A stretch of 64,000 nucleotides of DNA from Sorghum bicolor (taxonomy: Eukaryota; Streptophyta; Magnoliopsida; Poales; Poaceae), in assembly GCF_000003195.3 (NCBI RefSeq), contig NC_012871.2:53931802-53995801 (forward strand), in the 5' to 3' direction. Each line of letters opens with the position of its first letter. The first letter of the stretch is position 1. Below are positions 35,679-46,689 of this stretch, piece by piece. The notes under the pieces are model-generated. The model did no database searches. It was given only the letters and a program-made list of their open reading frames with translations, and had not been told where the DNA came from. A program made the translations under genes and the position numbers.

Positions 35679-36087
35679 TGTCGACGAAAGCTGGTCGGCA
35701 GTCTACCTTGGGGTATACCCACGGTAGTAGTTTATCGGTAGACGGTGCGCAAACTACGAACTCGATGGTGACGCAAGACACGGACAAGCTTTTTATCCAG
35801 GTTCGGCCACCGAGTTGGCGTAATACCTACGTCCTGCTTCTGGTTGTATTGATTTGTGTTGAGAGAATATGATCTGTATGACTTGTCCTCTAGGGGACCC
35901 CTGCCCCTCCTTATATATCCTGAAGGGACAGAGTTACAAGCAAAGTATCCTATTTGGTACAATATCTTGTAGCCTTGCGGTGCACGCCGACCAGTCGTGC
36001 GCCGCACGTCTTCATCCTGTGGGCCAAGCCACCTCTGATGGTGCGGCCCATATAGGCCCATGAGGGTATAGGGGTTTATACCCCACA
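35679..36087 (-). repeat. Left (3') LTR of the nested element
   Basis: On plus, runs TGTCGACGAAAGCTGG to TATACCCCACA; one base shorter than the right copy and nearly identical to it. Confidence 0.92.
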
Positions 36088-36641
36088 GCTAGTCCCCGAG
36101 CACCATGTATTGTGATGTAACACGCCGTCTTGAGCTTCTTCGATCAGTGAGGCTTGACGTCTTCAAATAAGCAAGAAAGTCGCCCAAACAGTTGCAACAG
36201 TATTTTGACCAACTCAAAAGACAGTTGATCAACATTGACATCGAAGAAATAGGTTGTTTGAAGAATGCATGGTGCTCTAAATTTAAAAAGATTTCTTTCC
36301 TGGTGAAGTGTGCCCACTTTACTTTTTTGAAAAGTATAGTCTTCAAAATAGCAAGCATATTCACCGCAAGGTGAAGTGTGTCCACTTAGTCCCCGAGCCT
36401 GGTAGTAGGTGACGTAGGCACGTGGTGTCAAGGTCAAAAGAAAATTCCCCAAAGTAGTTTTGAGACTGAGATGCATCGCTAGATGCATCGTACCGATGTA
36501 GTCCCCGAGCTTGCTGGAAGGCGAAGTATGAGCCTTGTAGCAAGGTCTAAAAAATTGAATTTACGAGTCCATCTGCAATTGAATAGACCAATCGACCAGT
36601 CCCCAAGCAGCAAGTGCGCTCCTTATAATTTTGTGTTGCTG

Positions 36642-36895
36642 TACTGGACGACCAGTCCCCGAGCGTCGAGTACTCGGCGGTTGGTGCAGTCTTTAAAGCT
36701 TCGAGCTGATAGACTGGACGACCAGTCCCCGAGCGTCGAGTGCTCGGTGGTCGGTGCAGTCCTTGAAGTTCCGAGCTGATAGACTGGGCGACCAGTCCCC
36801 GAGCGTCGAGTGCTCGGTGGTCGGTGCAGTCCTTGAAGTTCCGAGCTGATAGACTGGGCGACCAGTCCCCGAGCGTCGAGTGCTCGGTAGTTTTG
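36642..36895. repeat. 70-base tandem array
   Basis: About 3.7 units starting at roughly 36642, 36712, 36782 and 36852. Core word ACCAGTCCCCGAGCGTCGAG. Short open frames on minus through the array are by-products of the repeat. Confidence 0.85.
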
Positions 36896-37109
36896 AGACT
36901 GAGATGCATCGCTAGATGCATCGTACCGATGTAGTCCTCGAGCTTGCTGGAAGGCGAAGTATGAGCCTTGTAGCAAGGTCTAAAAAAATAAAATTACCCT
37001 TTAGTTGTATATGAGTCCAATTCATATGTAACTGAGAAGAACAGTCCCCAAGCTGTGGTTGGAGAGTGATCAAAGCAAGCCCCGAGCACAGCGCAGGGAG
37101 TGATTGATG

Positions 37110-37435
37110 AGTCTCCGAGCACGATCGGTAGTCAGCACAGTCCCCGAGCACGACATAGAGACTGATCGGCCAGTCCCCGAGCGTGGTTGGGAACGTAAAC
37201 GTACTCGGTGGTCGGCACAGTCCCCGAGCACGGCGTAGAGACTGGTAGACAAGTCCCCGAGCGTGGTTGGGAACGTAAACGTGCTCGGTGGTCGCCACAG
37301 TCTTCAAGCACAGCGTAGAGAGTAGTCGACAAGTCCCCGAGCGTGGTTGGGAACGTAAACGTGCTCGGTGGTCGGAGCAGTCCCCGGGCACAGCGTAGGG
37401 AATAGTCGACGAGTCCCCGAGCGTAGCTTGTCGAC
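37110..37435. repeat. 80-base tandem array
   Basis: About four units with starts near 37138, 37218, 37298 and 37378. Core words GAGCGTGGTTGGGAACGTAA and AGTCCCCGAGCAC. Shares the AGTCCCCGAGC word with the 70-base array. Confidence 0.85.
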
Positions 37436-37804
37436 TGGACCAAACTCCTGAAAAATAAATATAGAGAATAGGTAGTACATGATGTATAAATAAACTCTAG
37501 ATAAAAAATCAGTACTGCGATAAGTTTTAGATTTTTTGTTATAAAATTAGCACGAGTAGTTAATTCATCCTAGAGCTTGTACCAGCTCTGGTCTAGCCAA
37601 CAATCAGCATGAGGTGCGGAATCTAGACATGCGTGGGATTGCCAGCCTCGCCAGAGAGCTACTGCCGACCACCCGGAACGCAGAGGGCGGATCTCATGCA
37701 CGTGTAGGGAGGAGTCGGAGACAGTACCGGCTCTGGAAAACTCGTGTAAGAGAAAAAACTAGTCGGCTAACCAAAAAGTTGTTTTTGAAGGATAATAAAA
37801 AATA

Positions 37805-38263
37805 TTATGCCAAAAATAAATAAAATATTAGAAGTGTACTTATCTTTGGACGAAAGTCTGGTCGGTGGTGACAGAATTGTCTGGCTCTCGAGCTTTTTGA
37901 CTTGCTGTCATGACGGTGGTCGCGGTTGTCGTAGCGCCGTTCTTCGCGGCGACTATTATTGCGACTGGTGGTCAGAGCAAGTAGGCCAAACAACTTGGTC
38001 GTTAGCCCGAGCAGGTCGATGTCGTCGATCTGCCTCTCTTTGTAGTAGGGAAGCAGGTGACGCATCGTCGGCGTGGTCGGAGACGTTGTTGGAGTAGTCG
38101 GAGTCGTAGCCAGCGTGGTTGAAGCCGCCGCCGACGTCGATGAAGAAGTGGTTGGCGCAGATCGGATCTACACCTCCTCCGTGGTCGTGGCGGTGAAGCT
38201 GTTGAAGCTGACGGTGAACGTGAAGTCGCCCGCCATGGCCACGAAGTCGGGGATGATGACCAT
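37805..38263 (-). pseudogene. Gag-position ORF of the nested element, one stop
   Basis: On minus, an ATG at 38263 opens a frame MVIIPDFVAMAGDFTFTVSF that meets a TAG at about 38170 and then stays open to 37805 (LLPYYKERQIDDIDLLGL, a basic RREERRYDNRDHRHDSK stretch). It sits where gag should be, just after the PBS. About 150 codons, no domain recognised. Products of this type are common in non-autonomous Gypsy elements; function unknown. Confidence 0.5.
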
Positions 38264-38311
38264 CTTGTTCGTCGGGAGAGCTGTACGCACACCCCCTACC
38301 TGGCGCGCCAC

Positions 38312-38721
38312 TGTCGACGAAAGCTGGTTGGCAGTCTACCTTGGGGTATACCCACGGTAGTAGTTTATCGGTAGACGGTGCGCAAACTACGAACTCGATG
38401 GTGACGCAAGACACGGACAAGCTTTTTATCCAGGTTCGGCCGCCGAGTTGGCGTAATACCTACGTCCTGCGTCTGGTTGTATTGATTTGTGTTGAGAGAA
38501 TATGATCTGTATGACTTGTCCTCTAGGGGACCCCTGCCCCTCCTTATATATCCTGAAGGGACAGAGTTACAAGCAAAGTATCCTATTTGGTACAATATCT
38601 TGTAGCCTTTCGGTGCACGCCGACCAGTCGTGCGCCGCACGTCTTCATCCTGTGGGCCGAGCCACCTCTGATGGTGCGGCCCATATAGGCCCATGAGGGT
38701 ATAGGGGTTTATACCCCCACA
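38312..38721 (-). repeat. Right (5') LTR of the nested element
   Basis: 410 bases from TGTCGACGAAAGC to TACCCCCACA on plus; abuts the PBS at 38310. Confidence 0.92.
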
Positions 38722-40742
38722 GACATTGGCTACTTGATTGGCTATTCATCAAAGTCCAAAGCATATAGTCTTTAACCATGCCACAAACATGGTTGAAGAA
38801 ACATTTGATGTTGAATTTGATGAAACTAATGGCTCCCAAGGAGCAAGTGATAATCTTGATGATGTAGGTGGTGAACCATTGAGGGATGCCATGAAAAACA
38901 TGCCCGTGGGAGACATCAAGCCAAAAGAAGATGATGATGATGTGCAAGTCATTGAGCCACCATCCACCTCACATGTACCACAAGATGAAGACAAGGATGT
39001 GAGAGATGCTCATGAAGACACTCAAGTCACTCATGAGCAAGCGGTGGCACAAGCACAAGATGTTGATGCTCCCCAACCAACCCCTCAAGTGGCACCACGA
39101 AGAACATCACATCTCCTCCAAGATCACTCTCAAGATCTCATCATCAGGAGTCCATCACGTGGTGTAACTACTCGTTCTAGACATGCTTTATTTATTGAAC
39201 ATCACGCTTTTGTATCTCTTGAAGATGAACCAAAGACTATAGAGGAAGCTCTTCGTGATGCGGATTGGATCATGGCCATGCAAGAGGAGTTGAACAACTT
39301 CTCTCGCAACCAAGTATGGACACTTGAAGAGTGACCCAAAGATGCAAGAGTGATTGGAACAAAATGGGTCTTCCGGAACAAGAAGGATGATCAAGGCAAA
39401 GTGGTGCCCAACAAGGCAAGACTTGTGGCAAAAGGCTTTTCACAAGTGGAAGGTCTTGATTTCGGTGAAACCTTTGCACCGGTGGCAAGACTTGAAGCAA
39501 TCCGTATCCTACTTGCATATGCATCTAGTCATGATATCAAGTTATTTCAAATAGATGTGAAAAGTGCTTTTTTAAATGGATATATTAATGAGCTTGTCTA
39601 TGTTGAGCAACCCCCCGGTTTTGAAGACCCTAGGTACCCCAAGCATGTCTACCGGTTGTCCAAGGCTCTCTATGGTCTCAAGCAAGCTCCTAGAGCTTGG
39701 TATGAGAGGCTTAGGGATTTCCTCATTGAGAAGGGCTTCAAGATTGGGAAAGTTGACACAACACTCTTCACCAAGAAAATGAATGGGGAAATCTTCATTT
39801 GCCAAGTTTATGTTGATGATACTATTTTTGGCTCTACTAATGAAGATTTTTGCAAGGAATTTGGTGATTTGATGTCCAAGGAGTTTGAGATGTCCATGAT
39901 TGGCGAGCTATCCTTCTTCCTAGGATTTCAAGTCAAGCAAATGAAGGGAGGGGTCTTCATCTCTCAAGAGAAACAAGATGTTGGATTGCAAGCCAATCAA
40001 GACTCCCATGGCATCAAATGGGCATCTCGACTTGGATGAGGGAGGTAACCCTATTGACAAGACTCTCTATCGCTCCATGATAGGAAGTCTACTTTACCTC
40101 ACCGCATCTAGGCCCGATATCATGTTTAGTGTGTGTATGTGTGCTAGATATCAAGCAATGCCTATGGAATCTCACTTGATTGCGGTTAAGAGAATTCTTA
40201 GGTATCTAAAATACACACCTTGTCTAGGCTTGTGGTATCCCAAAGGTGCAAGATTCCAACTTGTAGGCTATTCCGATTCGGATTATGCCGGGTGCCGGAT
40301 TGATAGAAAAAGCACATCCAGAGGGTGCCATTTCCTAGGTAGATCACTTGTCTCTTGGATGTCAAAGAAACAAAATAGTGTTGCCTTGTCAACGGCCGAG
40401 GTGGAATACATTGCCGCCGGTGCTTGTTGTGCACAAATACTCTACATGAAACAAACTTTGCTAGACTATGGAGTAGTACTAGACAAAGTACCCTTGTTGT
40501 GTGACAACGAAAGTGCCGTAAAACTTGCAAACAACCCGGTTCAACACACCCGCACAAAACATATTGACATCCGCCACCACTTCCTTAGGGATCATGTTGC
40601 TAAAGGTGACATATCCCTAGAGAATGTGGGGACGGAAAATCAATTGGCGGATATCTTCACAAAACCCCTAGATGAAGCTAGGTTTTGTATGTTGAGAAAT
40701 GAACTTAATGTGCTTGGCCTATCCAACTTCACTAAAAGATAA
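38722..40742 (+). pseudogene. Sirevirus pol, integrase tail, RT and RNase H
   Basis: Continues pol after the nested insertion. An acidic, variable linker is followed by a TGA at 39332. The same frame goes on with reverse transcriptase (GTKWVFRNKKDDQG, KARLVAKGFSQVEG, YGLKQAPRAWYERL, YVDDTIFGSTN). A small deletion plus frameshift near 39975 moves it to a new frame with TASRPDIMFSV and RNase H (YSDSDYAGC, ALSTAEVEYIAA, HIDIRHHFLRD, LADIFTKPL). It ends with a stop at 40740. Not able to make a full polyprotein. Confidence 0.9.
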
Positions 40743-42093
40743 AAGTTGTGTGTTGCATCTTGTAAATAACTTTTACTTTGCATATCATGCATACTAAAAC
40801 TAAAATCCAACTTGCATGTAGGGCTTGTCTAACATGGTTAAGATAACCCCCTTGTGTGTGTGAAAAAGCTTAACCTTGGATCAAACTTGACAAGTATTAG
40901 TTTACTTTCAAGTAGTGCATTTCAACTCATATCATATGCATGCTTGTTAGTTGACCGTTTCTTTTCGGTTATTCGTTGAGCATCCGCTGTGTTCGTCCAT
41001 AGATAGGGGGAGCATTCAAAGCTCATTGTGATTCTAACCCCTAGCTTTATGGCCATATGATGCTCCTTGGTGATTTCTCGAACTATTTTTCATAAAAATT
41101 ACTAAGCCTATGGCTAAATATTTGTGAAAATTTGAGGGTTTGAGAGAAGTCACTCATAAACCCCAGCGTTTGGTGTTTATTTGTGTGTTATTAAAGATGG
41201 AACTTGGTTGGGTCAAAGTCAGACGAGGTGCTAAATTGAAAAAGTGCTCAGAGGAGCACCGGACGATGCACCGGACGCTGCCTCTGTGCATCCGGTACGG
41301 TGAGTGTGCCAGACTGCACTCACCGGACGCAGGAACAGTGTCCCTGCAGCGTCCGGTGCTCACCTGGCGTGACCTGAAGCACCGGACGCTAAAGCCAGCG
41401 TCCGGTGCCCATCGTCCGGTGCAATGCAGTTTTTCAACCCTCTCTGCGCATGAGTCCGGTGGTCACCGGACGCGTCCGGTGCCACATTAAGAGCGTCCGG
41501 TGACCCCGCGGCGGGCGCTTAAAGCCCGCGCCCAGGGGCATCTCACGGCGGTTTTCTCTTTCTTCCCTCCATCGCCCGAGCCGCGCAACTCCCTCTCCTT
41601 GCCCTAGCGCCGCCGCCCCTGTTCGCTCGTCGATCTCCGGCGATCTCGTTCTTCCCCACGCGGCCAGATCTCGCCCTCGGCTTCACTTCTTCTCTCCTCT
41701 CGGTTGAGATCCAATCTCGCAGGGAGTTAGGGATTCTGGGTGAGTTGCTTAAGTTCATGCCCCCAAGGTGCTTGTTTTTATGTACAAAAGGAGTCAATTG
41801 AGGATTTCATGTTGATCTCGATCGTCTCACCTGTGCAGCACTTTGAGGATTTGCTTCATATTTCTCGGAGGTTTCCGATTGCAATCTTTAATCCGGATCG
41901 CATCTCGTCGCCCGATCGTAAGCAGTTTACGCCCGACATTCTTTACCTTATCTTGCGATCTATAGGGTTTCTCTTCTCTAGCTATTATGATCTCTTATGT
42001 ATACCCTATCTTGTCCTCTTTTCTGCAGCACGTTTTGATCTCCATTGTCAGTTGGTTGCTTGTGGACCGTTCGGTTAGTCAGTAATTCTTGCA
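40743..42093 (+). other. Sirevirus region between pol and the extra ORF
   Basis: No recognisable gene. 41250-41510 carries another cluster of CACCGGACGC/GCGTCCGGTG words, like those in the LTRs. 41560-41720 is GC-rich and resembles a leader or promoter region for the ORF that follows; this is inference. Confidence 0.5.
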
Positions 42094-44669
42094 ATGGCAC
42101 GTTGCAAGAATGTCAGTGGACCGGCAGCCAGCGCAGGGGGATCCCCAGGGGGTGATGGTGGAGGTGATCCTCCCCGTCGCCTGTCAGCGGCAGAGAAGGG
42201 CAAAGGCAAGAAGTTGGCCCCAAAAAGCGCAAGGCCAGCGACAGAGAGGCAGAGGTAGCCGAGGCAGTGGCAGCAGCAGCAGAGGCAGCTGAGAGAGGTG
42301 GTCGTGCAGGTGGTTTGAGGATTGGGGCAGATCTCACGTCTCGTCAGAGGCGTGCTGGACTTGAGGCCGAGGCTCTACATGGATCACCACCAGGCACCAT
42401 CATGCTAGGAGGGCAGCGTGTTAGGATCGACGTCCGAGAGTCAGCTCAGGAGGATCCAGACACAGACACTGAGGTAGAGGCCCAGGCAGAGGACCCAGCA
42501 GAGGCACAGGAGCAGCCCCTCAGGAGGTCGACTCGCGCGCGTACCCAGGCCACTCCTCGGACTGGTACGCCGGGTCAGTCTACCTCCACTACTCGTGCCA
42601 CACCAGCCAGAGGCACTCCAGCTGCTCGTCAGAGGCCAGTCAGGATTCACAGGGATCTTACCCTAGTGTCAGCTCGCGAGATCCAGCAGCTTCGCTTTGT
42701 CCCGTTTCCCTCTTGGTTCCCAGCTGCCAGGGATCCCAGAGCCGGTGCCAGGTTCTACACAGTCGTCCAGGAGGACATCCACGAGGCACTGGTTCGCTCT
42801 CAGTCTCAGTTTAGGGAGCACAGAGTGATTGACCTGGAGATACTCGGGAACGTGGTCGGAGCAGATATTCGTCAGTATTTCACCTACCTCCACGGACTCC
42901 CAGAGCTGCTAGCACTCCCTGGTACTTATTGTGAGCAGTGGGTCAGAGAGTTCTACGCGTCAGTATGGGTGTCTCCGGACCACAGCTACATTCACTACGC
43001 ACTGACGGGGACAGACTACAGAGTGACAGCACAGTTGGCCAGAGAGGTGCTAGGGTTAAGAGCCTACTCTACCAGGATTCACCAGCTCTGCTACGGAAAC
43101 GTTGAGCCTCCCCGACGTCCTCACGGTGGTGAGATACCACCAGTTGACTTCGTGGCTCCGTGTTTCCGTCCACCGTTTGGAGAGGGCTCCAGCAGGACAG
43201 TGGGAGATTTGACTCGCCCAGCTAGGATCCTTGACTTTGTGTTGAGGAAGGCTCTTCTCCCCAGGACAGGCTATAGAGATGGATTCACTCGTATCCAGCA
43301 GTGGCTCATTGCTCATCTCATCACACAGACGCAGTTTGACTTGTGGGATTTGATCGTCTTGGAGATAGAGGACACCATCTCAGAGAGCTTCAGGGGCCGG
43401 CGTCAGTTGCCGTACACACATTGGATCACCCTGCTTATACTTCGTGCTAGGCCACTGCCCCTGCCAGCTCACTTGCAGAGGGAGTTGATAGAGTCCGACA
43501 CCGTCTTCCCCCACTACGACCCCAGGCAGATGTTGAGAGCGCACCACGACTTTCGCGCTACTCCTCCTCCTCGTGCACCATGCGGACCGGTGCCCCCACC
43601 TTCTCCTAGGGGCACCCGCAGTACAGCAGCAGTTGCAGAGATAGAGGAGCAGCAGGACATAGCGGTTGGTGCTTTTGCCGATGCAGAGGCTGAGGGAGAG
43701 TTTGATTTTGCGTCAGACAGCTCGGATGATGACTATCAGTCGCCAGTGTCAGACCTCCCTCCTAGAGCACACGACCACGAGGTAGGCGGTTCTTCGAGTG
43801 CTTCAGACCCCGCCCTGCTTGCTATCTTAGAGGGGATGAGGGCAGATCAGCGCCGTGCAGCTGAGGAGCAGGTGAGGCGAGATAGGGACCAGGCTGCCAT
43901 CAATGCAGCCATGCAGGCCAGGCAGGATGAGCTCCAGCGACAACTTCTCACCTTTCAGGAGCAGCAGCTTGCGTTCCAGGCCCAGCAGACAGCGATGATG
44001 GCCGCTCTCATGGCCGCCTCCGGGATTCAGCTACCGCAGATTCAGCTCCCAGGCACCTCGACTGTTAGGCCAGCTACTCCAGCGCCTCAGACTCAGAGCC
44101 AGTCACAGCAGCCTCTCCAGCTACCAGCTCAGAGTCAGCCGTTCTCGACGCCACAGCACCAGGTCTCTCAGGGTGCTATCTCTTCAGGCTTTGAGCAGGT
44201 ACCACAGTTTACTCCTCTCCGCTCTGGCTTCACTCCTCAGTCAGCGTCAGCGTCACAGCTCGTGTGGGACTCGCAGACAGATCCGCACCTCAGCTTCACC
44301 TACAGTGCTCTGACTGGTGACCCTTCGCCTCCTCCTCTGCAGGCTTCTACGGTCTTTACGGCGCCAGTTACCACTATTGAGCTTCTGTCGTCGTCTGTAG
44401 CATCGTCCGAGCAGCTTGCACCATCTTCTACCGTGCTAGAGACGACTGCTACCGTGACCGAGCCCGTGCCTGCTTCGTCAGCCGAACTCGAGCAGCCAGC
44501 ACAGCCTGTGATAGCTCCACAGCAGACCCGGACCGCTTCACCAGCACCTGCAGCTTCAGAGCGTCACTCCACCTCCTCTGCCTCGACGGCCAATAGTTCA
44601 GACGATGCAGCTCGCTTCGAGGCAGTGCCGAGGGACTCCACTGCTTCGCCTCCTCCACCGACTTCTTAG
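42094..44669 (+). pseudogene. Extra (env-position) Sirevirus ORF, single frameshift
   Basis: An ATG at 42094 opens a frame that slips in an A-run near 42222; after that an uninterrupted frame of about 800 codons runs to the TAG at 44667. It lies where some Sireviruses carry an env-like gene. The middle (about 42640-43560) is a globular, aromatic-rich section (FVPFPSWFPAARD, DIRQYFTYLHGL, ILDFVLRKALLPRTGY) that resembles the plant transposon protein domain found in many plant TE ORFs. Next come an acidic linker, a Gln/Arg-rich coiled coil (RQDELQRQLLTFQEQQLAF, about 43830-44020) and a Ser/Pro/Gln-rich tail. I see no signal peptide or membrane span, so an envelope role is not supported. A basic cluster lies near the slip. 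Function unknown. Confidence 0.7.
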
Positions 44670-45139
44670 GTTTTTGGCGCTTGATGCCAAAGGGGGAGAG
44701 AGTGCGAGTATGAGAGTTAGGAGTTAGGGGGAGCTGGAAGCTAGAGAGGGGATCTAGAGAGGGGATCTTTTATTCTTTTGAGATACCTGTTTGTGTGTGC
44801 TACTTTATCATGCATCATGTTTACTTTCATGCATTGCACTTGTGTGAGACACTTTGGTTGTGAGACATGACTTGTGGTTATTGTGATATCTTAATGTCAT
44901 ATGTTTTGGCTCATATTACCCTTGCTTCCGCGTTGTACTCCGATGTACTTATGAGCCTTATGTTTATATCCTGTCGTATACCACTCACATATTTGAATGC
45001 AGGATATTGGACTTGGTTGATATAAGCATGACTAATCCCTTTGTTCTTTTTGTATCTTGCTTATTGAAACCAAGTCACTTTAAAAACCTCAACTCTTTTC
45101 ATGCTCGAGGTTGTCATCAATCACCAAAAAGGGGGAGAT
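44670..45139 (+). other. Sirevirus 3' untranslated region with two purine tracts
   Basis: AAAGGGGGAGAG at about 44689-44700 and AAAAAGGGGGAGAT at 45126-45139. The second abuts the 3' LTR and is the working polypurine tract; repeated tracts are a Sirevirus trait. No gene. Confidence 0.75.
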
Positions 45140-46675
45140 TGAAAGAGCATCTAGGCCCTTAGTGATTTCGGTGATTAATGACATTGTTGATTACTATGAC
45201 TAACGTGTGTTTTGCAGAGGCAAAGTCATAGGTAAGGTCATGGTAAATAGGTACTCGATGGACAGGGACGTACATGCCCACTTAATAGTGAAAATCGTTT
45301 CGGTTTTCGAAGGATGGATGGACATCGTCAAGACTAGACTAGGTCTAAGTGCCATATGGTGAAGAAGGGCACTTAGAGTAGTTTAGGACTTTGTTTTCCT
45401 TTGACCGTACTATTAAGAGGGGCTTTGATCTAGTAGCTTGACTTAGGCAAGGCTTTAGGTTTAGGTGTGGTGCACACAAAGTAAACCTAGCACTAGGCAG
45501 CTCAGAGATAGTCCTTAGATCGAGAGGAACCAACTCTGTTTTGGAGCGATCGCGTTTCGACGGAGTTTGGGTGCCCAAAGGGGCACCGAACGCTGCACCG
45601 GACGCTCTGTGAGTGCGTCCAGTGAGGTCCTTAGCCGTTGGAACAGTGTGGTGCTTAGGGTTAGGCACCGGACGCTAGCACCGGACGCACCGGGTAGCGT
45701 CCGGTCCCATACCCAGGGAGGTTGCAAGCCTTCCCTGAGCACCGGACGCGCCGGGTAGCGTCCGGTCCCATGCGCAGGGAGCTTGTAAAGTTCCCCCGAG
45801 CACCGGACGGTGCACCGGACGCTGGGAGTTAGCGTCCGGTGACCTGTCAGAAAGAAGTACAGTTAGCCGTTATGAAGCACCGGACGCTCGGTGCAGTGCG
45901 TCCGGTGCAACATAATGTGCGTCCGGTGATCCTGTTTTCAGTCGAAAACGGTTGGCCGACCTTTGGACTTCGTGGATAGTATTTATACTCCTCCACCTCG
46001 TCCATGAGAGTTCTCTTGCCCATTTGAACATCAGAGAAACTTGTTGTGGAGCAAGAGAGTTGCAAAGAGCCTAGAGAGGATTGAGATTTGAGTGATTTCT
46101 TGAGAGAATCCTTCTCTAGTGAGTTCCAAGAGTCAAGTGTGCATCCACCACTCTCTAGTGCATTGTTTGGGTCAAGTGAGAGTTCTTTGCTTGTTACTCT
46201 TGGTGATCGCCATCACCTAGACGGTTCGGTGGTGATTGGAGGCACGAAGACCGCCCGGAGTTCTTGTGGGTGGCTCGTGTCAAGCTTGTGAGCGGTTTTA
46301 GGCGATTCACCGCGACGGAGTGTCGAAGAATCAGCCCGTAGAGAGCACTTGGTCCTTGCGCGGACCAAGGGGGAGCAAGACCCTTGAGCGGGTGCTCCAA
46401 CGAGGTCTAGTGGAAAGTGGCGACTCTCCGATACCTCGGCAAAACATCGCCGAGCACTTTCTTCCACTACTCCTTTACTTTCTAGCATTTACTTTGTGTT
46501 TTTACATTCTTAGAATTGCCATGCTAGAATAGGATTGGAACTAGGTTGCAAAACTTTTTATCCGGTTGCTCTCTAAGTCACACTAGGCACAAGGGGTTGA
46601 ATTGGAGCTTATAGGTTGCTTAAATTTTTAGAGAAGCCCAATTCACCCCCCCTCTTGGGCATCTTGATCCTTTCA
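45140..46675 (+). repeat. 3' LTR of the Sirevirus
   Basis: Starts TGAAAGAGCATC and ends GATCCTTTCA; 1536 bases, followed by the target duplication CCTTA. Holds the same CACCGGACGC word cluster as the 5' LTR (about 45580-45910). Confidence 0.93.
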
Positions 46676-46689
46676 CCTTATTGCAATAG

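Larger units (their letters stand above)
35679..38721 (-). mobile_element. Nested non-autonomous LTR element in Sirevirus integrase
   Basis: A 3043-base element with LTRs of 409-410 bases (35679-36087 and 38312-38721) and the target duplication GACAT on both sides (35674-35678, 38722-38726). Orientation is minus: the PBS lies at 38310-38293, beside the right LTR, and reads TGGCGCGCCAGGTAGGGG, a tRNA-Arg-type site (amino-acid assignment inferred). It lacks protease, RT and integrase, so it needs another element's enzymes. It holds a short gag-position ORF and two tandem arrays. Confidence 0.92.
30148..46675 (+). mobile_element. Sirevirus-type Copia element with an abnormal left end
   Basis: A 16.5-kb insertion in intron 5 of the transposase-like gene, with the 5-base duplication CCTTA on both sides (30143-30147, 46676-46680). 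Order: inverted LTR-end segment (30148-30461), 5' LTR (30462-32004), PBS, gag, pol (split by a nested element 35679-38721), a long non-coding region, an extra ORF, purine tracts and 3' LTR (45140-46675). Sirevirus identity rests on gag and pol motifs, the extra ORF after pol, repeated GGGGGAG purine tracts and dense CACCGGACGC/GCGTCCGGTG words, a known Sirevirus trait. Both outer ends are the same U5-type terminus in inverted orientation. Confidence 0.93.

Noticed and set aside
36642..37435. CRISPR-like array
   Set aside because: Plant sequence; the units are contiguous 70- and 80-base tandem repeats without unique spacers, inside an LTR element.
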